From the NCBI RefSeq assembly GCF_016862435.1, contig NZ_BOMY01000051.1:204713-268712 (forward strand): 64,000 nt of DNA, given 5' to 3'. Position numbers and translations under genes: made by a program. The notes beneath the pieces are model-generated. The model searched no databases, was not told the origin of the DNA, and saw only the letters and a program-made list of their open reading frames with translations. This stretch comes from Paractinoplanes tereljensis (lineage in GTDB: Bacteria > Actinomycetota > Actinomycetes > Mycobacteriales > Micromonosporaceae). Each line of letters opens with the position of its first letter. Position 1 is the stretch's first letter. Below, in pieces: positions 51,648 to 60,189 of the stretch.

Positions 51648-52694
51648 ATGCTCGCGGCCGTCTGGCACGGTGCCAAGGACGTACGCGTCGAAGAAGTGGC
51701 CGCGCCGGGCGCACCGCGCCCCGGCGAGGTCGTCGTCGCGGTCGACCTCGCGTGTATTTGCGCCTCTGACCTGGCCGAATACCGCGACGGCCCGCACGTC
51801 ATCCCGGTCCGCCGGCCGCACCGGCTGACCGGCCGCACCGCCCCGGTGATCCTCGGCCACGAGTTCGTCGGCCGGGTCCTGGAGGCGGGCGACTCCGGCC
51901 TGACCGCCGGTGACCGGGTGTGCGGCGACGCCTGCCTGCGCTGCGGCGTCTGCTTCTGGTGCCGGCGCGGCGAGTACAACATCTGCGAGTCCGGCGGGTC
52001 GATCGGCCTGCACACCGACGGTGCGTTCGCCCGCTACCTGACCGTTCCCGGCTACACCCTGCACCGGGTGCCGGACGCGGTGGACGACCGCGCCGCCGCG
52101 ATCGTCGAACCGCTCGCGGTCGGCCTGCACGGCCTGCGCCGCGGCCGGTTCGAGGCCGGCGAGACGGTCACCGTTGTCGGCTTCGGCATGGTCGGCGCCG
52201 CGGTCACCCTCCTCGCGGCGGCCATCGGCGCCGGCCGGGTCATCGTCGTCGAGGCCGCCCCCGACCGAGCCGAGGCGGCCCGCCAGGCCGGCGCGACCGA
52301 CGTGCTCGCCCCGGGCGACACCCTGCGCGGCGCGGTGCGGGAGCTGACCGAGGGCCGGGGCTCCGACCTGGTGCTCGACTGCACCGGCCGGGCCGACGTG
52401 CTGCCGGTCAGCGTCGAGCTGTCCCGGCGCGGCGGCCGGGTGGTCGTCTGCGGACTCGCCCACGAACCGTCGGCGATCCGCGCCGACCGGCTGGTCTACT
52501 TCGAGCGGGAGGTGATCGGCTCGCTCGGCTACCGGTACGACCACGAGGCGGTCCTGCGCCTGCTGGCCAGCGGGCGCCTGGACGTGAGCCGGCTGTTCGC
52601 GCCGGCCATCCGCCTCGAGGACATCGTCACCGACGGCTTCGAGGCCACCAACACCAGCAAGCTTCGGATACCGGTCGCGATAGGAGAGGCGTGA
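51648..52694 (+). CDS. Zinc-dependent alcohol dehydrogenase, (R,R)-butanediol dehydrogenase-like
   Basis: The 348-residue medium-chain dehydrogenase starts at ATG 51648 behind AAGGGA; ATG 51633, overlapping the SDR stop, is an alternative. The catalytic zinc ligands are in CICASDLAEY (Cys about 35) and GHEFVG (His about 68). The structural zinc site is CLRCGVCFWCRRGEYNIC (about 98-115). The NAD Rossmann motif is VGFGMVGAAV (about 177-186). The closest familiar enzymes oxidise vicinal diols to acyloins, which fits the acetoin-dehydrogenase-like E1 domains encoded by the next gene. Position in the operon supports coupled chemistry; the substrate is inference. Confidence 0.9.
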   Translation: MLAAVWHGAKDVRVEEVAAPGAPRPGEVVVAVDLACICASDLAEYRDGPHVIPVRRPHRLTGRTAPVILGHEFVGRVLEAGDSGLTAGDRVCGDACLRCGVCFWCRRGEYNICESGGSIGLHTDGAFARYLTVPGYTLHRVPDAVDDRAAAIVEPLAVGLHGLRRGRFEAGETVTVVGFGMVGAAVTLLAAAIGAGRVIVVEAAPDRAEAARQAGATDVLAPGDTLRGAVRELTEGRGSDLVLDCTGRADVLPVSVELSRRGGRVVVCGLAHEPSAIRADRLVYFEREVIGSLGYRYDHEAVLRLLASGRLDVSRLFAPAIRLEDIVTDGFEATNTSKLRIPVAIGEA

Positions 52695-52696
52695 GC

Positions 52697-55600
52697 ATGT
52701 TCAACCTTGCCGGGGTGCTGGATCGGAATGCCGACCGAGCGCCCGACGCCGACGCGGTCATCTTCCGCGACACCCACCTGACCCACCGGCAGCTGCACGC
52801 GCGGGTCAACGCGCTCGCCGCCGCCCTGCGCGAGCAGGGCATCGGTAAGGGCGACGTGGTGGCGATCCTGCTCAGCAACCGGCCCGAGTTCCTGGAGGCG
52901 GCGCTGGCCGCCAACCGGCTCGGCGCCGCGTTCCTGCCGCTCAACACCCGGCTCGCCAAACCCGAGCTGGACTACATCCTCGGGCACGCCGGGGCCGGCG
53001 TGGTGGTCACCGAGGACGCCTTCGCGGCCGCGGTCGGCCGGGCCACGATCCAGGTCGGCGACGAGTACGAAGCACTGGTCACCGCCCACCACGGCGAGAT
53101 CGTGCCGGCCGTCGACGTCGCCGAGACCGACGTGCACCGGCTGATGTACACCTCCGGGACGACCGCGCACCCCAAGGGTGTGCCGATCACCTACCGGAAC
53201 TTCTACTGGAAGACCATCGCGCACGTCGCCGAGTTCGGGCTCACCCAGGCCGACTCGACCGCCATGGTCGGCCCGCTCTACCACGTCGGCGCGTTCGACC
53301 TGCCCGGCATCGGCACCTGGTGGGTCGGCGGCAGCCTGATCATCGTGCCCAAGTTCGACGTGCCCGACCTGCTGGCCACCATCGTCCGGGAACGGCCCAC
53401 CAACATCTGGCTCGCCCCGGCCATGGTCAACGCGATCCTGCAGGAGCCGCGGCTGGCCGAGTTCGACACCACGAGCGTCCGGTTCGTCATCGGCGGCGGC
53501 GAAAAGATGCCCCTCACGCTTATCGAACGCCTGCTGGCCGCGTTTCCCTCGGCCCGATTCGCCGACGCGTACGGGCTGACCGAAACCGTCTCCGGCGACA
53601 CCTTCCTGGACCAGGCGCACACCCTGTCGAAAATCGGTTCGGTCGGTAAACCGGTGGTCAACCTGGAGGTCCGGATCACCGGCCTGGACGACCAGCCGGT
53701 CGAGCCGGGCCGGTCCGGCGAGATCCTGCTGCGCGGCCCCAAGGTGGTCGGCGGCTACTGGAACGACCCGCAGTCCACGGCGGCGGCGTTCACCACCGAC
53801 GGCTGGTTCCGCACCGGCGACGTCGGGCACCTGGACGCCGACGGCTACCTCTACATCGACGACCGCAAGAAGGACATGATCGTGTCCGGCGGGGAGAACG
53901 TGTCGGCCACCGAGGTCGAACGGGTCCTCTACGAGCACGACGCCGTCCTCGAGGTGGCCGTGGTCGCGCTGCCCGATCCGAAGTGGGGTGAGGTGCCCCG
54001 GGCGTTCGTGGTGCTCAAACCGGGCCGCGAGCACACCGCCGAGGACCTGATCGCGCACTGCCGGGAACGGCTGGCCCGGTACAAGGCGCCCAAGCAGATC
54101 ACCTTCCTCGACGAGCTGCCGCGCAACCCGTCCGGCAAGATCCTCAAGCGCGTCCTGCGGGAACGCCCGTCGGCCACCGGCGAGCGCCCGCCCCTGCCGA
54201 CCGAGCAACTGCTGGAGGCGTACCGCCGGATTGTTTTGATCCGAGAATTTGAATCGCGGATCTCGGCGCTGTACCGCAACAGCGAGATCCCCGGCTTCGT
54301 GCACCTGTCGATCGGGCAGGAGGCCTCGGCGGTCGGCGCCTGCTGGCCGCTGACCCCGGCCGACGTGATCACCTCGAATCACCGCGGGCACGGGCATGTG
54401 CTGGCCAAGGGCCTCGACCCGGAGAGCATGATGGCCGAGCTGTTCGGCCGGTCCACCGGCAGCAACCGAGGGCTCGGCGGCTCGATGCACATGGCCGACC
54501 CGGGCCTGGGCATCTTCGGCGCGAACGGCATCGTGGCGGCCGGCGTCCCGATCGCCGACGGCGCCGCGCTGGCCGGCCGGCTGCGCGGCGAACAGAATGT
54601 CGCGGTCGCGTTCTTCGGCGACGGTGCCGTCGCCCAGGGCGCCTTCCACGAGGCCGCCAACCTGGCCTCGCTGTGGAAGCTGCCGGTGGTGCTGTTCTGC
54701 GAGAACAACGGCTACGCCGAGTTCTCCCCCGCCGCCGACCAGCACCCGGTCGACCTCGCGACCCGCGCCGCCGGGTACGGCCTCGAGTACGTCACCGTCG
54801 ACGGCAACGACGTCGAGGCCGTCATCGCGGTGATGACCGACGTGGTCGAACGGATCCGCGGCGGCTCCGGGCCGGTCTTCGTGGAGGCGCTCACCTACCG
54901 CTGGCACGGTCACTACGAGGGCGACCCGGAGCGCTACCGGTCCAAGGACGAGCGGGAGGAGTGGCGGGCCGACCGGGACCCGCGCGTACTCACCCGGACC
55001 CGGCTGCTGGAACGCGGCCTCGGCGCCGGCGTGCTCGACTCGATCGACGCCGAGATCCGGGCCCGCATCGACGCGGCGGTCGAGACGGCCCGGCAGGCGC
55101 CGCTGCCGTCGCCGTCGGTCTCGGCCACCTCGCTGTATGCCCCACGGCCGGTGATCGCCGAGCCGGACTGGTCGAGCACCGAGGTGTTCCGCACCATGGA
55201 CGCCGTGCGCCTGGCCCTGGAGCACGAGCTGGAGGCCGACCCGGACGTGTTCGTGGCCGGCATCGACGTCGGCAAGGGCGGCAACGTCTTCGCGCTCACC
55301 CGCAACCTGTACGAGCGCTGGCCGGACCGGCTGCTGGACACCCCGATCTCGGAGACCGCGGTGATGGGTCTCGGCGTAGGCGCGGCGATGGCCGGACTGC
55401 GCCCGGTGGTCGAGCTGATGTACCTGGACTTCCTGGGCGTCTGCTTCGACCAGATCTACAACCAGGCCGCCAAGATGCGGTTCATGACCGGCGGCCGGGC
55501 GCCGATGGCGCTGACCATCCGCACCCAGTTCGGGGCGGGCCGCTCCTCGGGCAGCCAGCACTCGCAGAGCCTGGAAGCCCTGCTGGCGCACATCCCCGGC

Positions 55601-56152
55601 CTGACCGTGGTGATGCCGTCCACCCCGGCCGACACGTACGGCCTGCTGCGGGCCGCGATCCGCGACCCCAACCCGGTCGTCTTCATCGAAAACCGGCTGC
55701 TGTACGGCCAGAAGGGCCCGAAGCCACCGGCCGACCATCTCATCCCGCTCGGCAAGGCCAAGATCGTGCGGCCCGGCCGGGACGTGACAGTGGTGAGCGT
55801 GTCCCGGATGGTCCACGAGAGCGTCGCGGCGGCCGAGGCCCTGTCCGCTAAGGGGATCGAGGCCGAGGTCATCGACCTGCGCACGGTCGCGCCCCTGGAC
55901 ACCGCGACGATCCTGGAGTCGCTGTCGCGCACCGGGCGACTACTGATCGCGCACGAGGCGGTCACCGACTTCGGCATCGGCGCGGAGATCGCCGCGGTCG
56001 CCGCCTCGGAAGGCTTCGGCAACCTGGTCGCGCCGATCACCCGGGTGGGTGCGGCCGCGACTCCCGCCCCGTACGCCCCGAATTTGGAACAGGAGTGGCT
56101 GCCGGACCGGCACGACATAGAGCAGGCCATCGAAAAGCTCGTCCGGCTCTAG
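52697..56152 (+). CDS. Single-chain acyl-CoA ligase / ThDP 2-oxoacid dehydrogenase E1-alpha / E1-beta fusion
   Basis: This 1151-residue protein joins three normally separate enzymes in one uninterrupted frame. Residues 1 to about 492 are an AMP-forming acyl-CoA synthetase: MYTSGTTAHPKG near 150, GYWNDPQSTAAAF, the DRKKDMIVSGGENV hinge and the NPSGK lysine near 480. Residues about 498-810 are an E1-alpha domain with the thiamine diphosphate motif GDG (641-643) to ENN (669-671). Residues about 825-1151 are an E1-beta domain (TPISETAVMGLGVGAAMAGL, QAAKMRFMTGG, VVMPSTPADTYG). The E1 parts resemble acetoin/branched-chain dehydrogenase E1. All visible active-site motifs are intact. ATG 52697 is 3 bp after the ADH stop. 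No E2 or E3 gene is in the window, so an acceptor must come from elsewhere. Confidence 0.93.
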   Translation: MFNLAGVLDRNADRAPDADAVIFRDTHLTHRQLHARVNALAAALREQGIGKGDVVAILLSNRPEFLEAALAANRLGAAFLPLNTRLAKPELDYILGHAGAGVVVTEDAFAAAVGRATIQVGDEYEALVTAHHGEIVPAVDVAETDVHRLMYTSGTTAHPKGVPITYRNFYWKTIAHVAEFGLTQADSTAMVGPLYHVGAFDLPGIGTWWVGGSLIIVPKFDVPDLLATIVRERPTNIWLAPAMVNAILQEPRLAEFDTTSVRFVIGGGEKMPLTLIERLLAAFPSARFADAYGLTETVSGDTFLDQAHTLSKIGSVGKPVVNLEVRITGLDDQPVEPGRSGEILLRGPKVVGGYWNDPQSTAAAFTTDGWFRTGDVGHLDADGYLYIDDRKKDMIVSGGENVSATEVERVLYEHDAVLEVAVVALPDPKWGEVPRAFVVLKPGREHTAEDLIAHCRERLARYKAPKQITFLDELPRNPSGKILKRVLRERPSATGERPPLPTEQLLEAYRRIVLIREFESRISALYRNSEIPGFVHLSIGQEASAVGACWPLTPADVITSNHRGHGHVLAKGLDPESMMAELFGRSTGSNRGLGGSMHMADPGLGIFGANGIVAAGVPIADGAALAGRLRGEQNVAVAFFGDGAVAQGAFHEAANLASLWKLPVVLFCENNGYAEFSPAADQHPVDLATRAAGYGLEYVTVDGNDVEAVIAVMTDVVERIRGGSGPVFVEALTYRWHGHYEGDPERYRSKDEREEWRADRDPRVLTRTRLLERGLGAGVLDSIDAEIRARIDAAVETARQAPLPSPSVSATSLYAPRPVIAEPDWSSTEVFRTMDAVRLALEHELEADPDVFVAGIDVGKGGNVFALTRNLYERWPDRLLDTPISETAVMGLGVGAAMAGLRPVVELMYLDFLGVCFDQIYNQAAKMRFMTGGRAPMALTIRTQFGAGRSSGSQHSQSLEALLAHIPGLTVVMPSTPADTYGLLRAAIRDPNPVVFIENRLLYGQKGPKPPADHLIPLGKAKIVRPGRDVTVVSVSRMVHESVAAAEALSAKGIEAEVIDLRTVAPLDTATILESLSRTGRLLIAHEAVTDFGIGAEIAAVAASEGFGNLVAPITRVGAAATPAPYAPNLEQEWLPDRHDIEQAIEKLVRL

Positions 56153-56157
56153 AAACG

Positions 56158-56191
56158 GAACGGGCCCCGGCGATTTCGCCGGGGCCCGTTC
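56158..56191. terminator. Very strong bidirectional hairpin terminator
   Basis: GAACGGGCCCCGGCGA (56158-56173) and TCGCCGGGGCCCGTTC (56176-56191) are perfect 16-bp arms around TT, followed by TTTCAGTCTTTT. It separates the fusion gene from the convergent ferredoxin gene. Confidence 0.92.
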
Positions 56192-56193
56192 TT

Positions 56194-56388
56194 TCAGTCT
56201 TTTATGTGGATCGCCAGGGCGGGACAGACCGCCGCGGCCGTGCGCACCTCTTCGGCCAGTTCGTCCGGTGGGTTGTCGGTGAGCAGGACGACGATGCCGT
56301 CCTCGTCCCGCTGGTCGAAAACGTCCATGGCGGCGGACACGCAGTTCCCGGCCGCGACACACTTGTCCTGCTCGACGGCGACCTTCAT
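56194..56388 (-). CDS. 3Fe-4S-type ferredoxin, P450 redox partner
   Basis: The 64-residue ferredoxin reads MKVAVEQDKCVAAGNCVSAA and later AAAVCPALAIHI. Cysteines at about 10, 16 and 55 in a CxxxxxC...CP pattern lack the fourth ligand of 4Fe-4S proteins, the arrangement of actinobacterial 3Fe-4S ferredoxins that feed cytochromes P450. It overlaps the ferredoxin reductase stop by 4 bp. The P450 is divergent from the reductase, so the three form a complete electron-transfer set under operators f and g. Confidence 0.93.
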   Translation of the reverse strand: MKVAVEQDKCVAAGNCVSAAMDVFDQRDEDGIVVLLTDNPPDELAEEVRTAAAVCPALAIHIKD

Positions 56389-57560
56389 GCCGGCTCTCCT
56401 AGGGTGATCTCGGCCCGGCGCAACCGGGCCTGCTTGGGCATGTTCCAGCCGAGGACGCCGGTGACCCGGCCGGCCTCGCGGTAGACGGCGACGAAGCGCC
56501 GGGCGGCCGGGTCGCCCTCGACGACCTGGACTTCCGCGGCGGCCGGGAGAACCCCGTACATCTGCAGCTTCGCGTCGAACTGGTCGGTCCAGAAATAAGG
56601 GATCGGGGTGTACGCGGCGGGGTCACCCAGGATCGCGCCGGCCACCGCGATGGCCTGCTCGGTGACGTTGGTGCGGTTCTCCAGGCGCACCCGGCGGCCG
56701 AGTCCCTCGTGCTGCCAGCGGGCGACGTCACCGACCGCCCAGACGCCCTCGGCGGCCCGGCAGCGGGCGTCGCAGACCACCCCGTTGTCGAGTTCCAGGC
56801 CGCTGCCGGCCAGCCAGTCGGTGGTCGGGATCGCACCGATCGCGACCACCACGACCTCGGCCGGCAGCACCTCGCCGGTGGCCAGCCGCACCCCGGTGAC
56901 CCGGCCGGCGGCGTGTTCGAGGCCGGCGACGCCGCTGCCCAGCCGCAGTCGCACGCCGCGCTCCTCGTGGAGTTCTTTCAGGAGGCCGGAGATCAGCGGT
57001 CCCACCTGCAGCGCCATCGGCGCGGCGAGCGGCCCGGCCAGGGTCACGTCCAGGCCCAGGGTGCGCGCGGTGGCGGCGATCTCGGAGCCGAGCACGCCCT
57101 CCCCCACGACCACGAGGCGGCCGCCGGAGAGGAGGTCCTTGCGCAGCGCCAGGGCGTCGTCGAGGGTGCGCAGCACGTGCACGCCGGCCAGGCCGTCCTG
57201 TTCGGGCAGTCGCCGCGGGCGCACCCCGGTCGCGATCACCACCGCGTCGGCCCGCACGTCCCGGCCGGACCGGGTGCGCACGGTCCGGCTCGCCGGATCG
57301 AGCCCGGTCGCGTGCTCGCCGAGCCGGAGGTCGAGGTCGAGCCCGGACAGGTGCTCCTCGGTGCGCAGCGCGGCCCGCTCGGGTTCCCAGGTGCCGGACA
57401 GCACCTGCTTGGAGAGCGGCGGCCGATCGTACGGCGGGTGCAGTTCGTCGCCGAGGACCGTGATCCGGCCCGGGAAACCCTTGCGGCGCAACGCCTCCGC
57501 GGTGGACAGGCCGGCCGCCGAGGCGCCGACCACCAGCACGTCTCTCCTGCTCCGAAGCAT
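56385..57560 (-). CDS. FAD-dependent ferredoxin reductase
   Basis: The 391-residue protein resembles putidaredoxin and rubredoxin reductases. The FAD motif GASAAGLSTAEALRRKGF is at residues about 12-29, followed by PPYDRPPLSKQVL (about 42-54). The NAD(P)H motif VVGEGVLGSEIAATAR is at about 150-165, and WAVGDVARW near 270 completes the FAD site. It passes electrons from NAD(P)H to the ferredoxin encoded next. The start is ATG 57560, close behind GGAG and only 9 bp from operator f, implying a very short leader. Confidence 0.94.
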   Translation of the reverse strand: MLRSRRDVLVVGASAAGLSTAEALRRKGFPGRITVLGDELHPPYDRPPLSKQVLSGTWEPERAALRTEEHLSGLDLDLRLGEHATGLDPASRTVRTRSGRDVRADAVVIATGVRPRRLPEQDGLAGVHVLRTLDDALALRKDLLSGGRLVVVGEGVLGSEIAATARTLGLDVTLAGPLAAPMALQVGPLISGLLKELHEERGVRLRLGSGVAGLEHAAGRVTGVRLATGEVLPAEVVVVAIGAIPTTDWLAGSGLELDNGVVCDARCRAAEGVWAVGDVARWQHEGLGRRVRLENRTNVTEQAIAVAGAILGDPAAYTPIPYFWTDQFDAKLQMYGVLPAAAEVQVVEGDPAARRFVAVYREAGRVTGVLGWNMPKQARLRRAEITLGEPA

Positions 57561-57569
57561 GCTCCGAAG

Positions 57570-57591
57570 TTAGACCAATCGGTCGGTACAA
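57570..57591. promoter_or_regulatory. Island operator f
   Basis: TAGACCAATCGGTCGGTACA (57571-57590) is the same 22-bp site as operator a, and the identity continues another 6 bp (GCAACG). It lies directly upstream of the ferredoxin reductase start. Confidence 0.78.
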
Positions 57592-57613
57592 GCAACGCGC
57601 CGGAAACCTTGAG

Positions 57614-57635
57614 TTGTACCGACCGATTGGTCTAA
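57614..57635. promoter_or_regulatory. Island operator g
   Basis: TGTACCGACCGATTGGTCTA (57615-57634) is the exact reverse complement of operators a and f. It faces the P450 gene, so f and g form a head-to-head pair 44 bp apart in the divergent promoter. Confidence 0.78.
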
Positions 57636-57687
57636 TCTCCGCTGAGACCTGGACCACAGCCCCCGATCGTTCAGCGAAGGAGCGGCT

Positions 57688-58899
57688 ATGACCGAGCTCC
57701 CCGAATTCCCGACCCCGCGCGACGGCAAGTGCCCGTTCGCACCCCCACCCGGCCTGCTGGCGCTGCACGACCCCGAGCGGCCCGTCCAGCGGGTGCGCAC
57801 CTGGGACGGCACCACGCCCTGGCTGATCACCAGCCACGCCACCCAGCGGCAGGTGATGACCGACCCGCGGCTCAGCGCCGACATCGGCACCCCCGGTTAC
57901 CCGCACACCACCGCGGCCATGAAGGAACACGCGGCGCACATCCAGCCGTCCATCAACAACACCGACGGCGACGAGCACGCCCGCTGGCGGCGCATGCTGA
58001 CCAGCTCGTTCACCCGCAACCGGATGGCCAAGCTGCGGCCCGCCATCCAGTCGATCACCGACGAGCTGATCGACAAGCTCCTCGCCGGGCCGAAACCCGC
58101 CGACCTCAACGAGGCGCTGTCCCTCGCCCTGCCCTCGCTGATGATCTGCGAGCTGCTCGGCGTGCCCTACGAGGACCACGGGTTCTTCCAGGAGCACGCC
58201 GGCGCCACCAACGCCCGCTACCTGACCGCCGAGCAGTCCGCGGCCAGCACGGCCGAGCTGCGCGCGTACATCGCCGTGCTCATCGAGAAGAAGATGCGCG
58301 AGCCCGGCGAGGACGTGCTCACCGACCTGGCCACCCGGGTGCAGTCCGGCGAGATCACGATGGCCGAGGCCGCGCCGCTCGGGCACATCCTGCTGGTCGC
58401 CGGGCACGACACCAGCGCCAACATGATCACCCTGAGCACCGCGCTGCTGCTGCGCGACACCGACCAGCTCGCGCTGCTGCGGGAACACTCCGACGACCCC
58501 AAGGTGGTGGCCGGGGCGGTCGAGGAGTTGCTGCGCTACCTGACCATCCCGCACCTGCTGGCCCGCCGGGTCGCGGTCGAGGACATCGAGATCGGCGGCG
58601 AGACCGTCCGGGCCGGCGAGGGGGTCATCGCGTCGCTGCCCGCGGCCAACTGGGACCCGGACGCCTTCCCCGAGCCGGAACGACTCGACCTCACCCGGCC
58701 GGCCGCGCACCACCACGCGTTCGGCTGGGGGCCGCACCAGTGCGTCGGGCAGCAGCTGGCCCGGGTGGAACTGCAGGTCGTCTTCAGCACGCTGTTCCGC
58801 CGCATCCCGACCCTGCAACTGGCGGTCGGCTTCGACGAGCTGAAATTCAAAGAGGACTCCCAGGCGTACGGGATCTACGAGTTGCCGGTGACCTGGTGA
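57688..58899 (+). CDS. Cytochrome P450 monooxygenase
   Basis: The 403-residue soluble bacterial P450 starts at ATG 57688 behind GAAGGAG. Motifs in order are I-helix AGHDTSAN with the oxygen-activating Thr242, ExxR at 280-283 (ELLR), and the haem loop FGWGPHQCVG with Cys352 as thiolate ligand. KCPFAPPPGLLALHDPERPVQRVRTWDG at the N-terminus resembles CYP105-like enzymes. It probably performs the initial hydroxylation in the island's pathway, with electrons from the adjacent ferredoxin and reductase. It overlaps the transporter gene by 4 bp. Confidence 0.95.
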   Translation: MTELPEFPTPRDGKCPFAPPPGLLALHDPERPVQRVRTWDGTTPWLITSHATQRQVMTDPRLSADIGTPGYPHTTAAMKEHAAHIQPSINNTDGDEHARWRRMLTSSFTRNRMAKLRPAIQSITDELIDKLLAGPKPADLNEALSLALPSLMICELLGVPYEDHGFFQEHAGATNARYLTAEQSAASTAELRAYIAVLIEKKMREPGEDVLTDLATRVQSGEITMAEAAPLGHILLVAGHDTSANMITLSTALLLRDTDQLALLREHSDDPKVVAGAVEELLRYLTIPHLLARRVAVEDIEIGGETVRAGEGVIASLPAANWDPDAFPEPERLDLTRPAAHHHAFGWGPHQCVGQQLARVELQVVFSTLFRRIPTLQLAVGFDELKFKEDSQAYGIYELPVTW

Positions 58900-60164
58900 C
58901 CACGGTCGTCGGGGCTCCCGCTCTGCCCCGGGTCAGCCGGCGGTTCATCACCGCGCTGGTGCTCGCCACGGTCGGCGTCTCGATGGCCTACGTGACGCCG
59001 ATGGGTTACTCCCTCGCCCTGCGGCTCGCCGACATCGCGCCCGGCCACGACGAGTACCTCGGGTACATCAACAGTGCCGGCGCGGTCGCGTACATCCTGT
59101 CGGCGCCCCTGCTCGGCGCGTTCAGCGACCGGACCCGATCACCACTCGGCCGGCGCCGCCCGTACCTCCTGGGCGGCGCGGCCGTCGGGGTCCTCGCCCT
59201 GATCGTCCTGGCCCTGGCCGGCAACATCGCGATGCTCACCGTCGGCTGGATGCTGGCGATGCTCGGCTGGGCCAACGCGCTCGGCGCGCTCAACAACCTG
59301 ATGGCCGACCGGCTCCCGATGGCCCAGCGGGGCCGGGTCGCCGGACTCACCGGCTTCGCCAACATGGCCGCGCCGGTCATCGGCATCGTCATCGTCGGCG
59401 CGGTCAGCTCCAACAACGTCCTGCTGTTCCTGATCCCCGGCGCCATCGGCGTACTCACGGTGATCTTCCTGCTCCGCAGCCTCGGCCCGGCCGACGACCG
59501 CCCGGCGCCACCGGACGCCGAGCGGCCCAGCCTGCGCGCGGTTGTCGCCGCCTACCGGTTCAGCCCGCGCGCCTTTCCCGACTTCGCCTGGAACTGGGCC
59601 GGCCGGTTCGTGTTCTTCGCCGGCCTGAGCCTGAACACCACGTTCATCGCCTTCTTCTACGCCCAGCGGCTCGGCCTCACCGTCGAGGACGCGGCCGGCA
59701 GCGTGGCCCTGATCGCCGGGGTCAGCATCATCGCCACCATGGCCGGCGCGATCGGCGGCGGCTACCTCACCGACCGGCTCGGCCGCCGCAAGATCTTCGT
59801 CGTCGGCAGCGCGGTGATCTTCCTGGTCAGCGGCGTGGTCTCGGCACTGTTCGCGCACGACGTGCCACTTCTCATGCTCGGCAACCTGCTGGCGTCGCTC
59901 GGCATGGGCGGCTTCTCCTCGGTCGACCAGGCCATCGTCCTGGACATCCTGCCGCACCGGGAGACCGACGCCGGCCGCTTCATGGCCATCATGCAGCTGG
60001 CCCAGCAGATCCCCGGCGTCCTGGCGCCACTCGCGGCGCCGCTGCTGCTGACCGCCGGCGTAGCCGGCGACACCAAGAACTACACCCTGCTCTACCTGGT
60101 AGGCGGCTCTCTCACCCTGGTCGGCGGCTTGTTCATCCAGTTCGGCGTACGGGCAGTCCGCTAG
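58896..60164 (+). CDS. Major facilitator superfamily transporter
   Basis: The 422-residue polytopic membrane protein has its GTG start overlapping the P450 stop (GTGA). Twelve helices are predicted, with the MFS motif-A-like loops GAFSDRTRSPLGRRRPYLLGG (about residues 69-89) and GYLTDRLGRRKIFVVG (about 290-305). The first loop resembles glycoside-cation symporter and sucrose-transporter relatives. Translational coupling to the P450 suggests import of the P450 substrate, or export of a product. Direction is not evident from the sequence. Confidence 0.9.
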   Translation: MTTVVGAPALPRVSRRFITALVLATVGVSMAYVTPMGYSLALRLADIAPGHDEYLGYINSAGAVAYILSAPLLGAFSDRTRSPLGRRRPYLLGGAAVGVLALIVLALAGNIAMLTVGWMLAMLGWANALGALNNLMADRLPMAQRGRVAGLTGFANMAAPVIGIVIVGAVSSNNVLLFLIPGAIGVLTVIFLLRSLGPADDRPAPPDAERPSLRAVVAAYRFSPRAFPDFAWNWAGRFVFFAGLSLNTTFIAFFYAQRLGLTVEDAAGSVALIAGVSIIATMAGAIGGGYLTDRLGRRKIFVVGSAVIFLVSGVVSALFAHDVPLLMLGNLLASLGMGGFSSVDQAIVLDILPHRETDAGRFMAIMQLAQQIPGVLAPLAAPLLLTAGVAGDTKNYTLLYLVGGSLTLVGGLFIQFGVRAVR

Positions 60165-60189
60165 CGCCCCTCGACTAGCGTGGCTGCGC

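Noticed and set aside
52529..55816. Open frame of 1095 codons opposite the ligase/E1 fusion
   Set aside because: It is a shadow of the real gene, with no start context and low-complexity composition.
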